From assembly GCA_030280995.1 (NCBI GenBank), contig JASXTE010000015.1, positions 18,428,001-18,492,000 of the forward strand: a DNA stretch of 64,000 bases, written 5' to 3'. The notes under the pieces were generated by a model, which saw nothing but the letters and a program-made list of their open reading frames with translations, ran no database searches and was not told the DNA's origin. This document shows, one piece after another, positions 44,586 through 57,489 of this stretch (position 1 is the stretch's first letter; each line of letters opens with the position of its first letter). Both the position numbers and the translations under genes were made by a program. The stretch is from Hemileia vastatrix (taxonomy: Eukaryota; Basidiomycota; Pucciniomycetes; Pucciniales; Zaghouaniaceae).

Positions 44586-46965
44586 ATGGCTTCTGGTTCT
44601 TCTATTCCTGTGGTGACTGTCAGTGGGGGGGATGGTCCTCCTGCTGTGATGGTTAGGGAGTGTGTTAGGATTAAAACTTGGGATGGTACCAAGTTTAATG
44701 GTGAAGATGTGAAGTGGTTTCTGCAGAAGTATGAGACTGCTGCTTGTGTGGATGGTGCTTCTTACCTGGACATGGTGAAGCAAATTATCTTCTTCATTGG
44801 TGTTAGGGCAGTGGAGAAGGAGGTTGTGGCCATGCCTGGCTACAAGAAGAGGGATTGGAAGTTGCTGTGTAGGGAGATGGTGGACAGATGGGGTGTCAGG
44901 TTCACTTTGGTGGATCTGAACAAGGTTGTCAGTGAATGGCAATCTTTTGGTGGTGTTGGTAACTTGCATAGTTACAGGAAGTTTCTGCTGCAGTTTGATC
45001 CTGTGGTGGAATATTTGGTGGAAGTGGAGGAGCTGGCACATGAAAATGCTACCAAGGATATTTTTTGGTCTGCCCTGGCTAGAAATGTCAGGATGGATGT
45101 GTTGAAGGATCTGTCAAGGAATGACTTGATAAAGACTCTTTCTAATGGGGACCAGAAGTTGCCTGCCTTGGAAAAGGTTAAGGAGGCTGTGGAGGCCCAT
45201 TTGAAGTTATTTTCTGTGGACACCTATCAGGAGGGGTGTGCCAAGTATGTCAGCAGAGTCAGTGAGGCTTTGGCTGAAGAGGAGGTTAGAGTAAAGAGGG
45301 AAGAGAAGAATTTGGTGCAGGTTCCCAAACAGGAGAGGGACCCAGTGGTAGAAAAGTTGGCTGACCTGACAAAACAGCTGCATATTTTTGTTCAGGAGGC
45401 TAAGAAGGTGAACAAGGCTCCTTCTTAGCCTAGAGATTTTGAAAGGAGGGCTGGTAGGAGTGATCCTTGGGTCTGCTCTTATTTCAGTAGGAGGGGGCAC
45501 AAGTCCAATTATTTTTGGGCTCTGAAAAGGGATGTGTCTGATGGAAACATGCAGTTTGATGGCAGGGTTTTCAAGTTCCCTGATGGTTCATTTGTGAAGC
45601 CCAGTGACGGGCAGGCTCCTGTTGAATCGGTCAGGAAAAGGGGTGGTCTCAATCAAAGGAGGCCAAGGTTTGAGGAGATTCCTGACCATGGGAAGTCTTC
45701 TGGTAAAGAAGAGGATGATGTAAAGGGAAAGGGGAAGGAGGCCAATAGGGTCTCTTTTTCTACTTCCATTGGTGGTTTAGATTTGTATTCTTGTGGTGGA
45801 AAGTCAAGTTGTGAATGCTTGGCTTGTGTTTATGATGTGGAAGCAGGAAAGGTGGGAAGGCCTAAGAGCAGTTCTCAGGCACAACCAAAGGCTAAGGCTT
45901 CAAAGGTGGATCCTAAGCTTTGTGCAGCTAGGAAGAAGTACAGCAAAGAGGAGCTGTACAAGATGCAGAAGGGTATGGCAGACATGGGCCCCCCTAGCTT
46001 TGGTGCACTGGACATGATTGGTGAGCCAATGCCCATGGATGTTTATTCTGACTCTGAGGAGGATGTCCCTTTGGCTTCATTGCCAAAGCCTGCTGTAGTT
46101 AGAGGGTCTGGTGAATGATCTGGTTTGGTTTCTTTTGATGTTAAATCTGTTGGTGGTTCTGGTCCTCAAGAATCTTCTAGGACCAAGGTGGTGGAGCCAA
46201 GGGCTCACTTTGGGAGGCCAGTAGTTTCTGGTCAATCCAATTTTATGGACTCTTTTCTGGAAAGGATGAATCAGGGTCAGGTTTCCCTTTCTTATGGGGA
46301 ATTATATGCTATCATTCCTGGGTTGGCTGATAGACAAAAAAGGTTGTTGACAAGGAAAAGAGTGTCTTCTGGGGAAGCGGAATACATATGTGATTCTGCT
46401 GAAAAGTTTGGAGAGGGGTTGGAAACTCATTTTTCTGCTCCTCTGGGTTATTTCAACGTCACTCTGAATGGCATGGAGGCTAGGGCATTGGTAGATTCAG
46501 GTTCTCAGATTAACCTGATTTTTATTTGAGGCTACTCATCTGGGCCTCCCCATCAAAACTGGTATTGGTGGGAATTTTAGAGGGATTTGTGGCCATGTCA
46601 CTGAATTGGTTAGAACTTCTGAGTTTGTGAAGTTTGATGTTGGTGGAGCCTCAGGGAAGGTTCATTTTTATATTGCTAAAGGAACAGTTAAAGCTGTTTT
46701 GGTTGGACCATTCTTGATAGACTTTCAGGAAAGAATTGGTTATCAGTTTGACATGGGGATCAGTTTGGATTTGACTGGTGAAGATGAGAGAAGGCTTCAT
46801 ATGAGGTTGTCATCTCCTGGGGATGATGGTTGGGAAACCAGGCCTGGTTTGTCTTCCATGTGTCAATGCATGGATTGTTGTATGAGAAGAAGAGATGTGG
46901 GTGCTGCCTCTGGTTTTTTGGAGTGTGGCTCAGGCTCTTGTGAGAGTCTGTATTTTTTAGAGTGA
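44586..46965 (+). pseudogene. Element D Gag with aspartic protease
   Basis: Begins MASGSSIPVVTVSGGDGPPA, nearly the same as in element A. The frame is continuous to 46529 except for TAG at 45426 (CAG in A) and TGA at 46116. The zinc knuckle is damaged (CSYFSRRGHKSNYF, two Cys changed to Phe). The protease motif ALVDSGSQINLI is kept (46485-46525), but a frameshift follows at once. The downstream part, 46606-46965, is read in another frame and ends with the Cys-rich CQCMDCC tail. Confidence 0.85.
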
Positions 46966-47204
46966 TAAGGGCTGATCACCCTAGTGCTACAACCTCTCCC
47001 CAAGATGAGGATATCCCAGGTTCTAGTAGGTCAGCTCCCTTGGAGATATACCAAGTGGATTTTCAAACTTCTCTTTTTAATGTTTCTCTTCTCTGAAAGT
47101 ATTCTTCAAGTTTTTTATCAAGTCTCTGTTCTCTCTCAAGATTTTCAATTATTTTTAACTAAAGTTCAAAAAAGAAGATTGGTTATATATCTTTATTGAA
47201 AGAT

Positions 47205-47769
47205 ATATGGAAAAGCTTTGGAGTGGTGAGATTGGGGTCTAAAAGTAAGTCCTCCCAATTGTGCACTGCTAGGGTTTCGTCTACACCTTTCAAAAACATT
47301 ACCTGGGCCACACCTGTGAGCATTGGGGAAACCCCTGTTTATTTTTGTAGGTCAGAAGAAAACTCAAGAAAAGAAGAAAAAAATTTCAAGATAATTCAAG
47401 ATAATCAAGAAAAAAAATCTAAAAATAATGAATAAAGAAGATCATCAAGATCAATTTTTGGGCCTCCAGCAAGAGGATAAACTGCACTATTTAAGAATAG
47501 TGGATTCTGAAGAAGAATCAAGATTTGAAGATTTGGGAGAAGGAAGTGAAGATGAAGATTTGGGATTAGGGAAAAGTTTTGGAGTGGTGAGATTGGGGTC
47601 TAAAAGTAAGTCCTCCCAATTGTGCACAGCTAGGGTCGCTTCTACACCTTTCAAAAACATTACCTGGGCCACACATGTGAGCAATGGGGAAACCCTTGGA
47701 TTTTGTTCCAGGTCTGGTGATGAAGATTTCCTGAAGATCCCTCAAGTTGAAGGTGGAGCAGAACATTAG
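47205..47769 (+). pseudogene. Element D Gag-Pol connector with duplicated segment
   Basis: Two ~130-bp copies (47205-47335 and 47569-47695) encode FGVVRLGSKSKSSQLCTARV and TPFKNITWAT. They are about 90% alike by eye and are separated by a Lys/Glu-rich stretch. The duplication matches that in element A. No known domain. Confidence 0.65.
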
Positions 47770-47825
47770 GCCTGTAAATGAGCCTATGCCTGTGTGATTG
47801 AATCCCCCCGCTGAAGAGACCTCCA

Positions 47826-48635
47826 TTGTCAAGAGATCCATACTGTACTCCTTTGGTGAAGAATCCTCCAGATTTTTTAGAGAAGGCTAAGGTGACAGTG
47901 GAAAGGTTGAAATTTGTTAATTTTGGTCCTGATGGATGGTTTTCTGAAGAAGAAAAGAAGTTGTTGTTTCACGTTATTGTGCTAAGGGAAAAGGCTGTGG
48001 CAATTGCTGAGGAGGAAAGGGGTGTATTGAAACACTCTTATGGGAAACTTTACATGATTCCTGTGGTTTGTCATAAACCATGGCAAATAAAACTTATTCA
48101 GGTTCCAGCTGCTATCAGAGAGGATTTTGTGGAGATTGTTAGGGAAAGAGTCAGGACTGGGTTATACGAACAATCAACATCCAGTTACTCAAGTCCAGTT
48201 TTCTGTGTAAAGAAGCAGAATGGAAAGTTGAGGGTGGTTCATGATCTTAGAGCCTTGAATAGAGTCACAATCAAGGATGCTGGTATGCCACCAAGTGCAG
48301 AGGATTTTGTTGAAGCTTTTGCTGGAAGGGTGTGTTATGGATTGGGTGATATTATGGGTGGTTATGATGAGAGGGAACTCCATACGGATTCAAGGCCTCT
48401 CACAACTTTTGAGACTCCTTTGGAAAGATTTTAGCTCACTAGGTTGCCTCAAGGAGCAACTAGTTCAGTGGTAGTTTATCAAGCACAGATGGCTTGGATT
48501 TTGCAGGATGAGGTCCCTATTCATGCTAGTATTTTCATTGATGATGGTGGAATTAAAGGACCATCCACTGATTATGGTAATGAGGTGCTGAAAGAGAATC
48601 CTGGTATAAGGAGTTTTGTTTGGGAATATGCAATT
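47826..48635 (+). pseudogene. Element D reverse transcriptase, first part
   Basis: RT blocks YSSPVFCVKKQNGKLRVVHD, RALNRVTIKD, HTDSRPLTTFETP and the active site IFIDDGGIKGP (near 48535). A TAG at 48432 (CAG in A) interrupts it. The sequence stops at WEYAI, where element E is inserted, and resumes at 57490 in the same frame (TLERVLFRIEES). Confidence 0.85.
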
Positions 48636-49812
48636 TGTCAGCCTAAATATCCTTAGTACTGAGTATTTCTTATGCTTAAAATAAGATAACCTTAAGTAGA
48701 TTAAGCTTATATCTTAAAAATAAGGTTAAAATAATAATATATATTATTTTATTATATATATATATATTTATTATTCTATTATATAATTTATAATAGTTTA
48801 AATAGCTTATCCATGGCCTAATAATATTTATTAAGGTGTTAATGGAGTCATAATATACTTATCTTAAGTGATATGAAGTAATTATTGACATACATAAGCT
48901 TATATATATACATAAATCTCATATTCAGTGAAATATGCAGTATATTATGTATATTTAGGTATATAAGTGGGTTTTAGCCCCTTAATAGCCTATAACCTTT
49001 GTTTTTCTGCTTATTTTAGGTCATATGGACGAAATCAGTGGACTCACAACGCCTACAGAAGCATAGACACCTATATCAGGCGCATACACCCAGTTTGGAC
49101 AACTAAAATTACTTCCTTGGATGGTTATTCACGGATTTATGGGTTGGAAGGATGTTTCTGGGTTAATGTGGATGCTTGGGGATGTTATTGGGAGCTTGGA
49201 CATTTTATTTGTTTCCTTTATATGCTTTTAGTTTCATTAAATCTCTTTTTGATTATTTATTTTACCTGTTTCTTTATGGTATCCCCTTTTATCTGGATTT
49301 TCTATTTATGGTATGGATCAGTGTTATTATTAATAATGATGGAGGGTCCTTACTGGAGGTCTGGGTGTTGAAACTGCTTGAAGTGGACGCCATGGGTAGG
49401 TGATGGGCCCTCACAGTGCTGTAATTGCCGGGGATAGCAGTGACATCATCTGGATTGAAGGTCTGTGCACTCAAGTGGATTTGGGAATAAGTAAGAAGGG
49501 ATTTTGACGGTTATTTATCATCATTCAATTATTACAACTCCAAAAAACACTACTATACAATTATTAACATCTAGAAATATATTATAAAGCCATTATAAAT
49601 TGATATTATCTTTATATAAGCTATAACTATATTTTATTCATCTATTTTCCACCACTAGCACGCATTTAAATCCAAGTATTGTGAGTTTTATTTGAGTATA
49701 ACTATTCTATTAGTCATCCACTGAGCTTTAATCACTAAATCATTTATCAATAAGTAGTAGGATCATAAATAAACACTATTATATCATACTTATATACTAG
49801 ACTATACTGACA
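48636..49812 (+). repeat. 5' LTR of element E
   Basis: 1177 bp, TGTCAGCC...ATACTGACA. A 134-codon open frame inside it (48967-49371) is also open in the 3' LTR. The sequence after it, ATGGGGGGTC, should hold the primer-binding site, but I cannot name the tRNA. Confidence 0.95.
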
Positions 49813-50322
49813 ATGGGGGGTCTTTCCTTATATTTTACTTATTATTTAGTATAAGCCTTGGGACGTGATTTTTACCTTAGTACAGCTCAAAATAAACCAA
49901 ATATTTGGGTCTGCTGCATATTAGTGGGTCATCATAACTCATTGATTGCGGAAAAGAACCCTTAAAATAATTGTACTAATTTTTTATCATAAAAATTAGA
50001 TATTTATAGTAGTAACTTTAACCAATATAAACCCAATTTCACTTGGTATTTGGAGACCAATATAACACCCAATTAAATTGGTATTTGGTTAAAGCTTGGT
50101 AAGCTAATTATTCACCCTTATAGAGGTCTAGTTAAACTTATTATTATATTTTTAACAGATTTTTTCAAATTTTTCTTACATTTTATTTAAATAAATAAAG
50201 ATATAAATTCAGGGTAAGCTCCATTGCTTTTTATTAGTAATATAATTGCTAATATCTTTTGTCTACTAATTCCATAGAGTTTTTTCCTTTTGTAGACGTA
50301 AAATATTGTCATTCTTAACAAT

Positions 50323-52340
50323 ATGAGTGCTCCCCAGGACAGTGTAAGTGAAAAGCCTGCTTATAATACCAGGTCTAAAGCTAACAAAAACTTTCCAGGA
50401 CATCACCATGGAGGGCCAACAGTACCCCCAGCCAGAAAGCATTAGTATAGAGGAAAAGGACGCCCTCTTAAAAAAGATAACTATAAAACAGACATCTCCT
50501 CCTCTTCAGGATCAACTGTCCCACCTGGCCAAACAGGTTCTGAAGTTGGAGGAATCAAAATCTCTCATGTTCAAAGAGGTAGAGCAGTTGCAAAACAATT
50601 GCAAGGTAGGGTTTCAGCAGATGAATCAGGCATTGGCAGAATTAAAGGGAGGCCAGCCCAGTCAATCAAATCAGCAACCCCCTACCCAAGGCGGGTCAAG
50701 TCACTCCCAGGAGAAAATCCTGGTAGACAAATGGAAATGGGACTGGTTTCACCAACAGTGGACAAGCCACAGTTGCAACAGGGATCCACCCCCTCATCTG
50801 ACTTCCTCAGCTCACCCTTACAAGGGAAAAAAGCGCCAAAAAGCAGGACTGGCAACCATCCCTTGGTAAGTAGATTACCCTCTCAGATTGAACATAATAC
50901 TGATAATTACAATATAGGTAATGCTATTGATGTTAAATCTGTACAAAAAATAAAGGAGGATTTAAGAAATTTAGGTTTTAGAGTAGATACACCTGACTTG
51001 TCTTTTGTCCAAAATAACAGTACTATTTACAATGATAATACAGTTAACCCTCAGTTGCAACCACCTACTAGTTAGATGAGAAGTTCACAGGAGAGTGAGA
51101 GAATTGAAAAGGAGGAAATGGAATATTTCAACAATAATCCAACTGTCCATAGAATTGTTTCAGCATTGTGGAATAGAATGACTGATTGTGAGGAACAGAC
51201 AGTTAAGCTCACTAGTGATACAATATCATCCTTGACATTAAACATTTCTCAATTAGCAACATGTAACAAAGAATTAGAGAAAGAACATTTGTCTCTAACT
51301 CTTAAATATGATTCATTGAGTAATAAATATAATGACCTTTCAAACAAATTCTGTGAGTTAGAAAAATTATATGAAACACATTTATTGAAAACTGAATCAA
51401 GAACAAAGTTATCTTTTGCCCAGAAAAATCAAAGTGTCTCTGAGTTGCTACAAAGATTAACTAAAGTTGAGATTGAAACTGCCAATCTACTAATGAACCA
51501 GGATAATCATAAGTATAAAAAATATAATAATAATCCTTTCATTGGCAAAAGTGAATCTCATTCCTTCCCTATACCACCACAATTAAAACCATCTGGTGGT
51601 AGTTTCAAATCTGAAAATGTAAGTCACAAATCCGTGCAGGAAGAAATACAAGACCATTTATCAAAAGTGAATGAGTTGTTGAATTTACCTAAGATTAGTG
51701 AGATAAAATCCAATCAGAAAAACTGGCCTAAGATAGATCAGTACCCAACTTATGATGGGGAAGCCAGCTCTTATTGGCAACATTTTATTCAAAGAATTGA
51801 CAACTTGAAATTCTAATATAAGTTACCAGATGAAGAGATAACATCAAAATTAATTTCTTTATTTAAGGATGTTGCTTTATTATGGTTTGAAGCTGTCTTA
51901 AGTGAGGGTAGAGACTACTCTTGGGCTAAATGGAAACAACTTATTGAAAAACAATTTGGAGGTTCTAAATTCAGGCTCACTCAGCAGTGATTTTATGAGA
52001 AGACTAGGTATAATCCATTGAATGGTGACAAACCTATGGTATTTTTAATGAATTTAAACAAAATATTAAAAGCCATTGAGCCTCATATGGATTTTAACTT
52101 ATGGAAAGATAAGATAATATATAAATTACCTATATCTGTCAGAGACATTGTTGTAGCTAGAACATTAAATGTTGCTGAATATTCTGACTTTATTAATATT
52201 TGCAATGAAATATTATTGAACCATAAGTATGAATCAAGGTATTCCACTTATAAACAAAATGTTGAACCTGTAAAAACTCAGAATTCAAAAACACTTCAGG
52301 AGAAGCAGAAAAAACCTACTGCACCTGTAGTACCTAAAAG
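50323..52340 (+). pseudogene. Element E Gag
   Basis: From ATG 50323 (MSAPQDSVSEKPAYNTRSKA) one frame runs to about 52338, interrupted by TAG 50443, TAG 51073, TAA 51814 and TGA 51988. All four are one transition from Gln or Trp codons. It contains a coiled-coil-like stretch (about 51190-51460) and a capsid-like region (YPTYDGEASSYWQHFIQRID, then FLMNLNKILKAIEPH). A lost A in a short A-run near 52336 moves the frame into that of the zinc knuckle and Pol. Confidence 0.8.
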
Positions 52341-55300
52341 TATGAAACAAATACTTGTTATAAGTGTAACAAACCTTGGGTCAAAGGTCACAAATGTGAG
52401 AAAAACATAAATATTGTTTAAAATCAATGTGAATCTGAAACTAAAACTGAAAAGAGTAAAGAATCAAGTGATTATGACAGCAATATCTCATATAGTGATG
52501 AAAATGAAGTCTGTATGTTGGAAGATGATTTGTCCATCTTTGAAAATCCAATATTAAATATGGACTCAAATGAATCTTTAATGAATTTTGAGGATGCTGA
52601 AATCATTAAGGATATACAAGCTGATAACTTTAGAATGACACCTATCACGGTTCCATATATCATTTCTGGTGAAAATGTTAATATAGTACTGGACACAGGA
52701 GCTGCTGGTTCTGTTGTTTCCACTAATACATTACAGAAAATTGATGGTGAATATAAGTTTAAGCTTGAACCACTTCAAAATAAAAATTGGAGAGGTTTTT
52801 GATCAGTGCTACACCCCATTGGTAGATACAAAGTTGCTGTTTTCTTTAAACATAAAAATGGTTATGTAAGAGTAACTTGTGACTTTGTAGTAATGGATAA
52901 TACTAACTGTAGTAACTGTTTTATCATTGGAAATGATATTCTGACTAAATTTGGTGTAAAATTAGACCCTGCTAATAACAATTTTACAATTGGCATGAAT
53001 GGTAAAAGGAAATTTAAAATAAATTCTTTTAACACAGTCTTACACATTGAGTCAGTCACAAATTCCCCGTGTAAAGGAAGAGAATCCAATGAGATGGAAC
53101 TTCTGGAAACAGAAATTTCAAAAGCATCATTTGGAACTCAGATAAGTAAAACTGAGAAAGATAATATTTTGGAATTAATTAAAGCTTTTCCAATGGCTTT
53201 TGCACATGGTAAAAATGAACTTGGCCTTGTAAAAGATCATGAAATGAAGATTAGTTTGACCTGTGATATGGATAATATTCCTGCTAGTCTTAAAAAGAAA
53301 CCATACCCTGCTTCACCAATGAAGAGGAAATACATAGAGGAGAATATTAAGATGTTATTAAAAATGAACATTGTTGAGAAGGTTGAAACTACACCAAAAT
53401 ATTGTGTAATATCACCAGTGCTAATTTCTTATGAACAAGATAAAGCAAGACTGTGCGGTGATTATAGAGCATTAAATACATTTACAGTAGATGATATTTA
53501 TCCCTTGCCAAGGATTGCCTCCATACATGCTACCCTTAAAGGTGCTAAATGTATAAGTTGCCTAGATGGAAATAAAGGGTACCATCAAATCCCTGTTGAA
53601 AAGAATTCACAGAACTTTTTGTTGATAACAACACACATAAGAATTTATAAGTATGTCAGAATGCCATTTGGACCAAAAAATGCTCCATCAGTATTTCAGA
53701 AGTTAATGGATATAACATTCCATAATGAAATGATTGAGGAATGGTTAATGGTATACATTGATGACATCATAGTGTTCTCTAAAACTTTTGATGAACACTT
53801 AATCCATTTAAGGAAAGTATTTCAGAAAATGGATGAAATAAAAATGACCCTTGCATTGAAAAAATGTAAATTTGGGTTTGAATCTTTAAAAGTGCTAGGT
53901 CATATTGTATCTGGCTTACAAATATGTGTAGACCAAAATAAAGTGGCTGAAATAAAGAATATTGGCATTCCACAAAATGTAAAGGATGTACAATCTTTTC
54001 TTGGAATGTGTGGTTATTATAGACAATATATAAAAAACTACCAATCAATTGCTGCACCACTGACCACACTGATAAAGAAATCAGAAGCTTTCATTTGGAA
54101 TAATGAAAGACAACAAGCTTTTGATAAGTTGAAAGAATGTTTAATGACAGCTCCTATCTTGGGTTTACCAGATTTCCAATTACCTTTTGTATTATATACA
54201 GATGCAAGTTTTATTGGACTGGGTGCTGCTTTGCATCAAAAACAACTTATTGAAGGTAAAATGTCAGAAGTAGTAATCTGCTATATTTCACGTACTCTAA
54301 GAAGTGGGGAATTGAAATATGGTGCTACTCAACTTGAATGTTTGGCAGTAGTATGGGCTCTTGAAAAGCTACATTATTACCTTGAAGACCAAAAATTTGA
54401 GTTAATAACTGACTGTAGCGCAGTTAAGTCACTCTTAAACATGAAAACTCCTAATAGACACATGTTTAGATGGCAATTAGCTGTACAAGAATACAGAGGC
54501 CGGATGACTATTACACGTAGAGCAGGAACCTTGCACTCTAATGTAGATCTGTTATCTAGAGTACCTCCGCCTAATAATGATGATAATCCTGCTTATGTTC
54601 CTGAGTCAGAGATTATTAACATTTATGGCATTTATATTGTAGATCTTGAGGATGAATTTATGCAATCAATTCTTGATAATTATAATACAGATCCTGACTT
54701 GAGTAAATTAACTACAATATTAAATAATCCATCTAATGCTTCAATGAATTTTTTAATAAAAACATTACCAATTAAGTATAAAGAGGCATTAGAAAAAGGA
54801 AAATTTTCCATTGAGGATGGTTTTATATATTACAAGAAAAAATTAAGTAATGTAATTGTAATTCCCCCTTCAATGAAGGAGTTAATTTTAAGTATATATC
54901 ATGATGATATATTAGCAGGTCATTTTGACTTCCATAAAACATTAACCAGAGTAAAAAACACAGCTTGGTGGATTAACATGTCTGAGGATGTTCAGAAATA
55001 TGTTGAAACATGTGATTCTTGTGAAAAATCTAAAAGATTAACAGGAAAAAGAGCTGGTTTATTACAAAAAATTGAGCAACCAAAAGCTCCATGGGAAATC
55101 ATTAACATGGACTTTGTAACAGGTTTGCCAATAGCAGGGCATAAGAGTTATAACTCCTGCTGGGTAATTGTAGATAGATTTACAAAGATGTGTAAATTTA
55201 TTCCTACCCACAAAGAGGTTTCTGCAAAGGACTTAGCTTTTTTATGGTGGACACAAATGTTAAATACAGCAGGTTTCCCCAAAGCAATAGTTTCTGACAG

Positions 55301-56189
55301 AGATCCTAAATTTACTTCTGAGTTCTGGATGTCACTTATGGATGTTTCAGGGTGTCAATTAAAACTTTCTACAGCACACCATCCACAAACTGATGAGCTA
55401 GCAGAAAGAATGATACAATTCTTAGAAGAGATGATAAGAAGATACTGTGCTTTTGGTCTTAACTTTAAAGACAATGACAAATTCTCACATGATTGGGTAA
55501 TCCTTATCCCAGGTTTAGAATTTTCATATAATAGTACAGTACATTCTGTCACTGGCAAAAAGCCATTTGAGTTATGGTTGGGTTATGTACCTAATACCCC
55601 TGCTAAAACTCTTAATAAGCTACCTAGATTGGATATCCATCCAGGTACTAAATATTTTCTTCAGATGCAGGAATTATGCAGAAAACATGCTCAAGAATGT
55701 ATAAATAAGGCGTTTGAGTATGAAAAGAAAAGATGGGATAAAGCCCATAAAGAACAAATGTTCAAAGAGGGTGATCAAGTCCTTATTTCCACACTACATT
55801 TCAATTTAAATGGTAATGTTAAATTGAAGGATCCATTCATTGGACCATTTGTAGTTAAAATGATGGTTGGTAATAATGCTCTTGAGGTTATTCTATATGC
55901 ACCATATGATAGAAAACATCCAGTATTTCCTATTTCTCTTATAAAACCATACCATTCTAATGATACTGCTCTATTTCCAAGAAGATCAGGAAGGCATAAA
56001 CAACAACCTGAAGAAATAGTTGAAAAGGCAGAAATTGAAAAGATACTAAAAAAGAGACACCTTACTAAAGAAAAGGGAGTTGAGTATCTATTAAGATTTA
56101 AAAATAAATCAAGTGAATATGACCAGTGGATTCCAGAAAATGAAATCTCTGATCTTAAAAATCTCTTGAAAAAATTTAAATCTAAATAA
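52341..56189 (+). pseudogene. Element E Pol: zinc knuckle, protease, RT, RNase H, integrase, chromodomain
   Basis: The zinc knuckle CYKCNKPWVKGHKC starts near 52359. After TAA 52419 comes protease with VLDTGAAGSVVS (52687-52722). After TGA 52800 the frame is open for 1127 codons: RT with YIDDIIVFSKTFDEHL (53755-53802), RNase H with YTDASFIGLGAALHQ, integrase with HFDFHKTLTRV...CDSCEKSK (HHCC finger) and catalytic D in NMDFVTGLP, D in SDRDPKFTS and E in ELAERMIQFLEEM, and finally a chromodomain (GVEYLLRFKNKSSEYDQWIP) ending at 56189. Chromodomains of chromoviruses guide integration to marked chromatin. Only two nonsense codons lie in this part. Confidence 0.9.
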
Positions 56190-56292
56190 TACTGTTCATT
56201 CAGTATATGTATTATAAAAATTATTTTTTATTTTATTCTTTCACTCCTTTGTTTTAACAAAAATGTCTTAACATTTTTTTTATTGTTTTTTT

Positions 56293-56305
56293 TGGGGTGA
56301 GGGAG
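56293..56305 (+). other. Polypurine tract of element E
   Basis: TGGGGTGAGGGAG directly before the 3' LTR at 56306. Confidence 0.75.
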
Positions 56306-57484
56306 TGTAAGCCTAAATATCCTTAGGACTGAGTATTTCTTATGCTTAAAATAAGATAACCTTAAGTAGATTAAGCTTATATCTTAAAAATAAGGTTAAA
56401 ATAATAATATATATTATTTTATTATATATATATATATATTTATTATTCTATTATATAATTTATAATAGTTTAAATAGCTTATCCATGGCCTAATAATATT
56501 TATTAAGGTGTTAATGGAGTCATAATATACTTATCTTAAGTGATATGAAGTAATTATTGACATACATAAGCTTATATATATACATAAATCTCATATTCAG
56601 TGAAATATGCAGTATATTATGTATATTTAGGTATATAAGTGGGTTTAAGACCCTTAATAGCCTATAACCTTTGTTTTTCTGCTTATTTTAGGTCATATGG
56701 ACGAAATCAGTGGACTCACAACGCCTACAGAAGCATAGACACCTATATCAGGCGCATACACCCAGTTTGGACAACTAAAATTACTTCCTTGCATGGTTAT
56801 TCACGGATTTATGGGTTGGAAGGATGTTTATGGGTTAATTTGGATGCTTGGGGATGTTATTGGGAGCTTGGACATTTTATTTGTTTCCTTTATATTCTTT
56901 TAGTTTCATTAAATCTCTTTTTGATTATTTATTTTACCTGTTTCTTTATGGTATCCCCTTTTATCTGGATTTTCTATTTATGGTATGGATCAGTGTTATT
57001 ATTAATAGTGATGGAGGGTCCTTACTGGAGGTCTGGGTGTTGAAACTGCTTGAAGTGGACGCCATGGGGAGGTGATGGGCCCTCACAGTGCTGTAATTGC
57101 CAGGGATAGCAGTGACATCATCTGGATTGAAGGTCTGTGCACTCCAGTGGATTTGGGTATAAGTAAGAAGGGATTTTGACGGTTATTTATCATCATTCAA
57201 TTACTACAACTCCAACAAACACTACTATACAATTATTAACATTTAGAAATATATTATAAAGCCATTATAAATTGATATTATCTTTATATAAGCTATAACT
57301 ATATTTTATTCATCTATTTTCCACCACTAGCACACATTTAAATCCAAGTATTGTGAGTTTTATTTGAGTATAACTATTCTATTAGTCTTCCCCTGAGGTG
57401 TAATCACTAAATCATTTATCAATAAGTAGTAATACCATAAATAAACACTATTATATCATACTTATATACTAGACTATACTGACA
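56306..57484 (+). repeat. 3' LTR of element E
   Basis: 1179 bp, TGTAAGCC...ATACTGACA. It differs from the 5' LTR by about two dozen substitutions and a 2-bp TA indel, and is followed by the target duplication CAATT. Confidence 0.95.
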
Positions 57485-57489
57485 CAATT

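Larger units (their letters stand above)
48636..57484 (+). mobile_element. Ty3/gypsy chromodomain retrotransposon E, complete
   Basis: Full-length plus-strand element with LTRs at 48636-49812 and 56306-57484 and a perfect 5-bp target duplication CAATT (48631-48635 and 57485-57489). The internal part encodes Gag (50323-52340), a zinc knuckle, protease, RT, RNase H, integrase and a C-terminal chromodomain. The two LTRs differ at roughly two dozen positions out of about 1178 by eye, so this is the youngest complete insertion here apart from F, for which only one LTR is visible. It is unrelated to A/C/D/F except at the family level. Confidence 0.95.

Noticed and set aside
44459..45041. Long minus-strand frame opposite Gag of D
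   Set aside because: It is the mirror of the Gag coding sequence; the plus-strand frame aligns with Gag of A and C. The same holds for other open frames opposite gag and pol.
48967..49371. 134-codon open frame in both LTRs of element E as a real gene
   Set aside because: The LTRs are duplicates and only slightly diverged, so joint openness is weak evidence; the protein is Trp/Phe/Tyr-rich without a recognised family.
52290..52345. Programmed -1 frameshift at the Gag-Pol border of element E
   Set aside because: The pol frame has a TAA at 52335, so the change must occur exactly at the A-run 52336-52339; no canonical heptamer lies there. A lost A is simpler.
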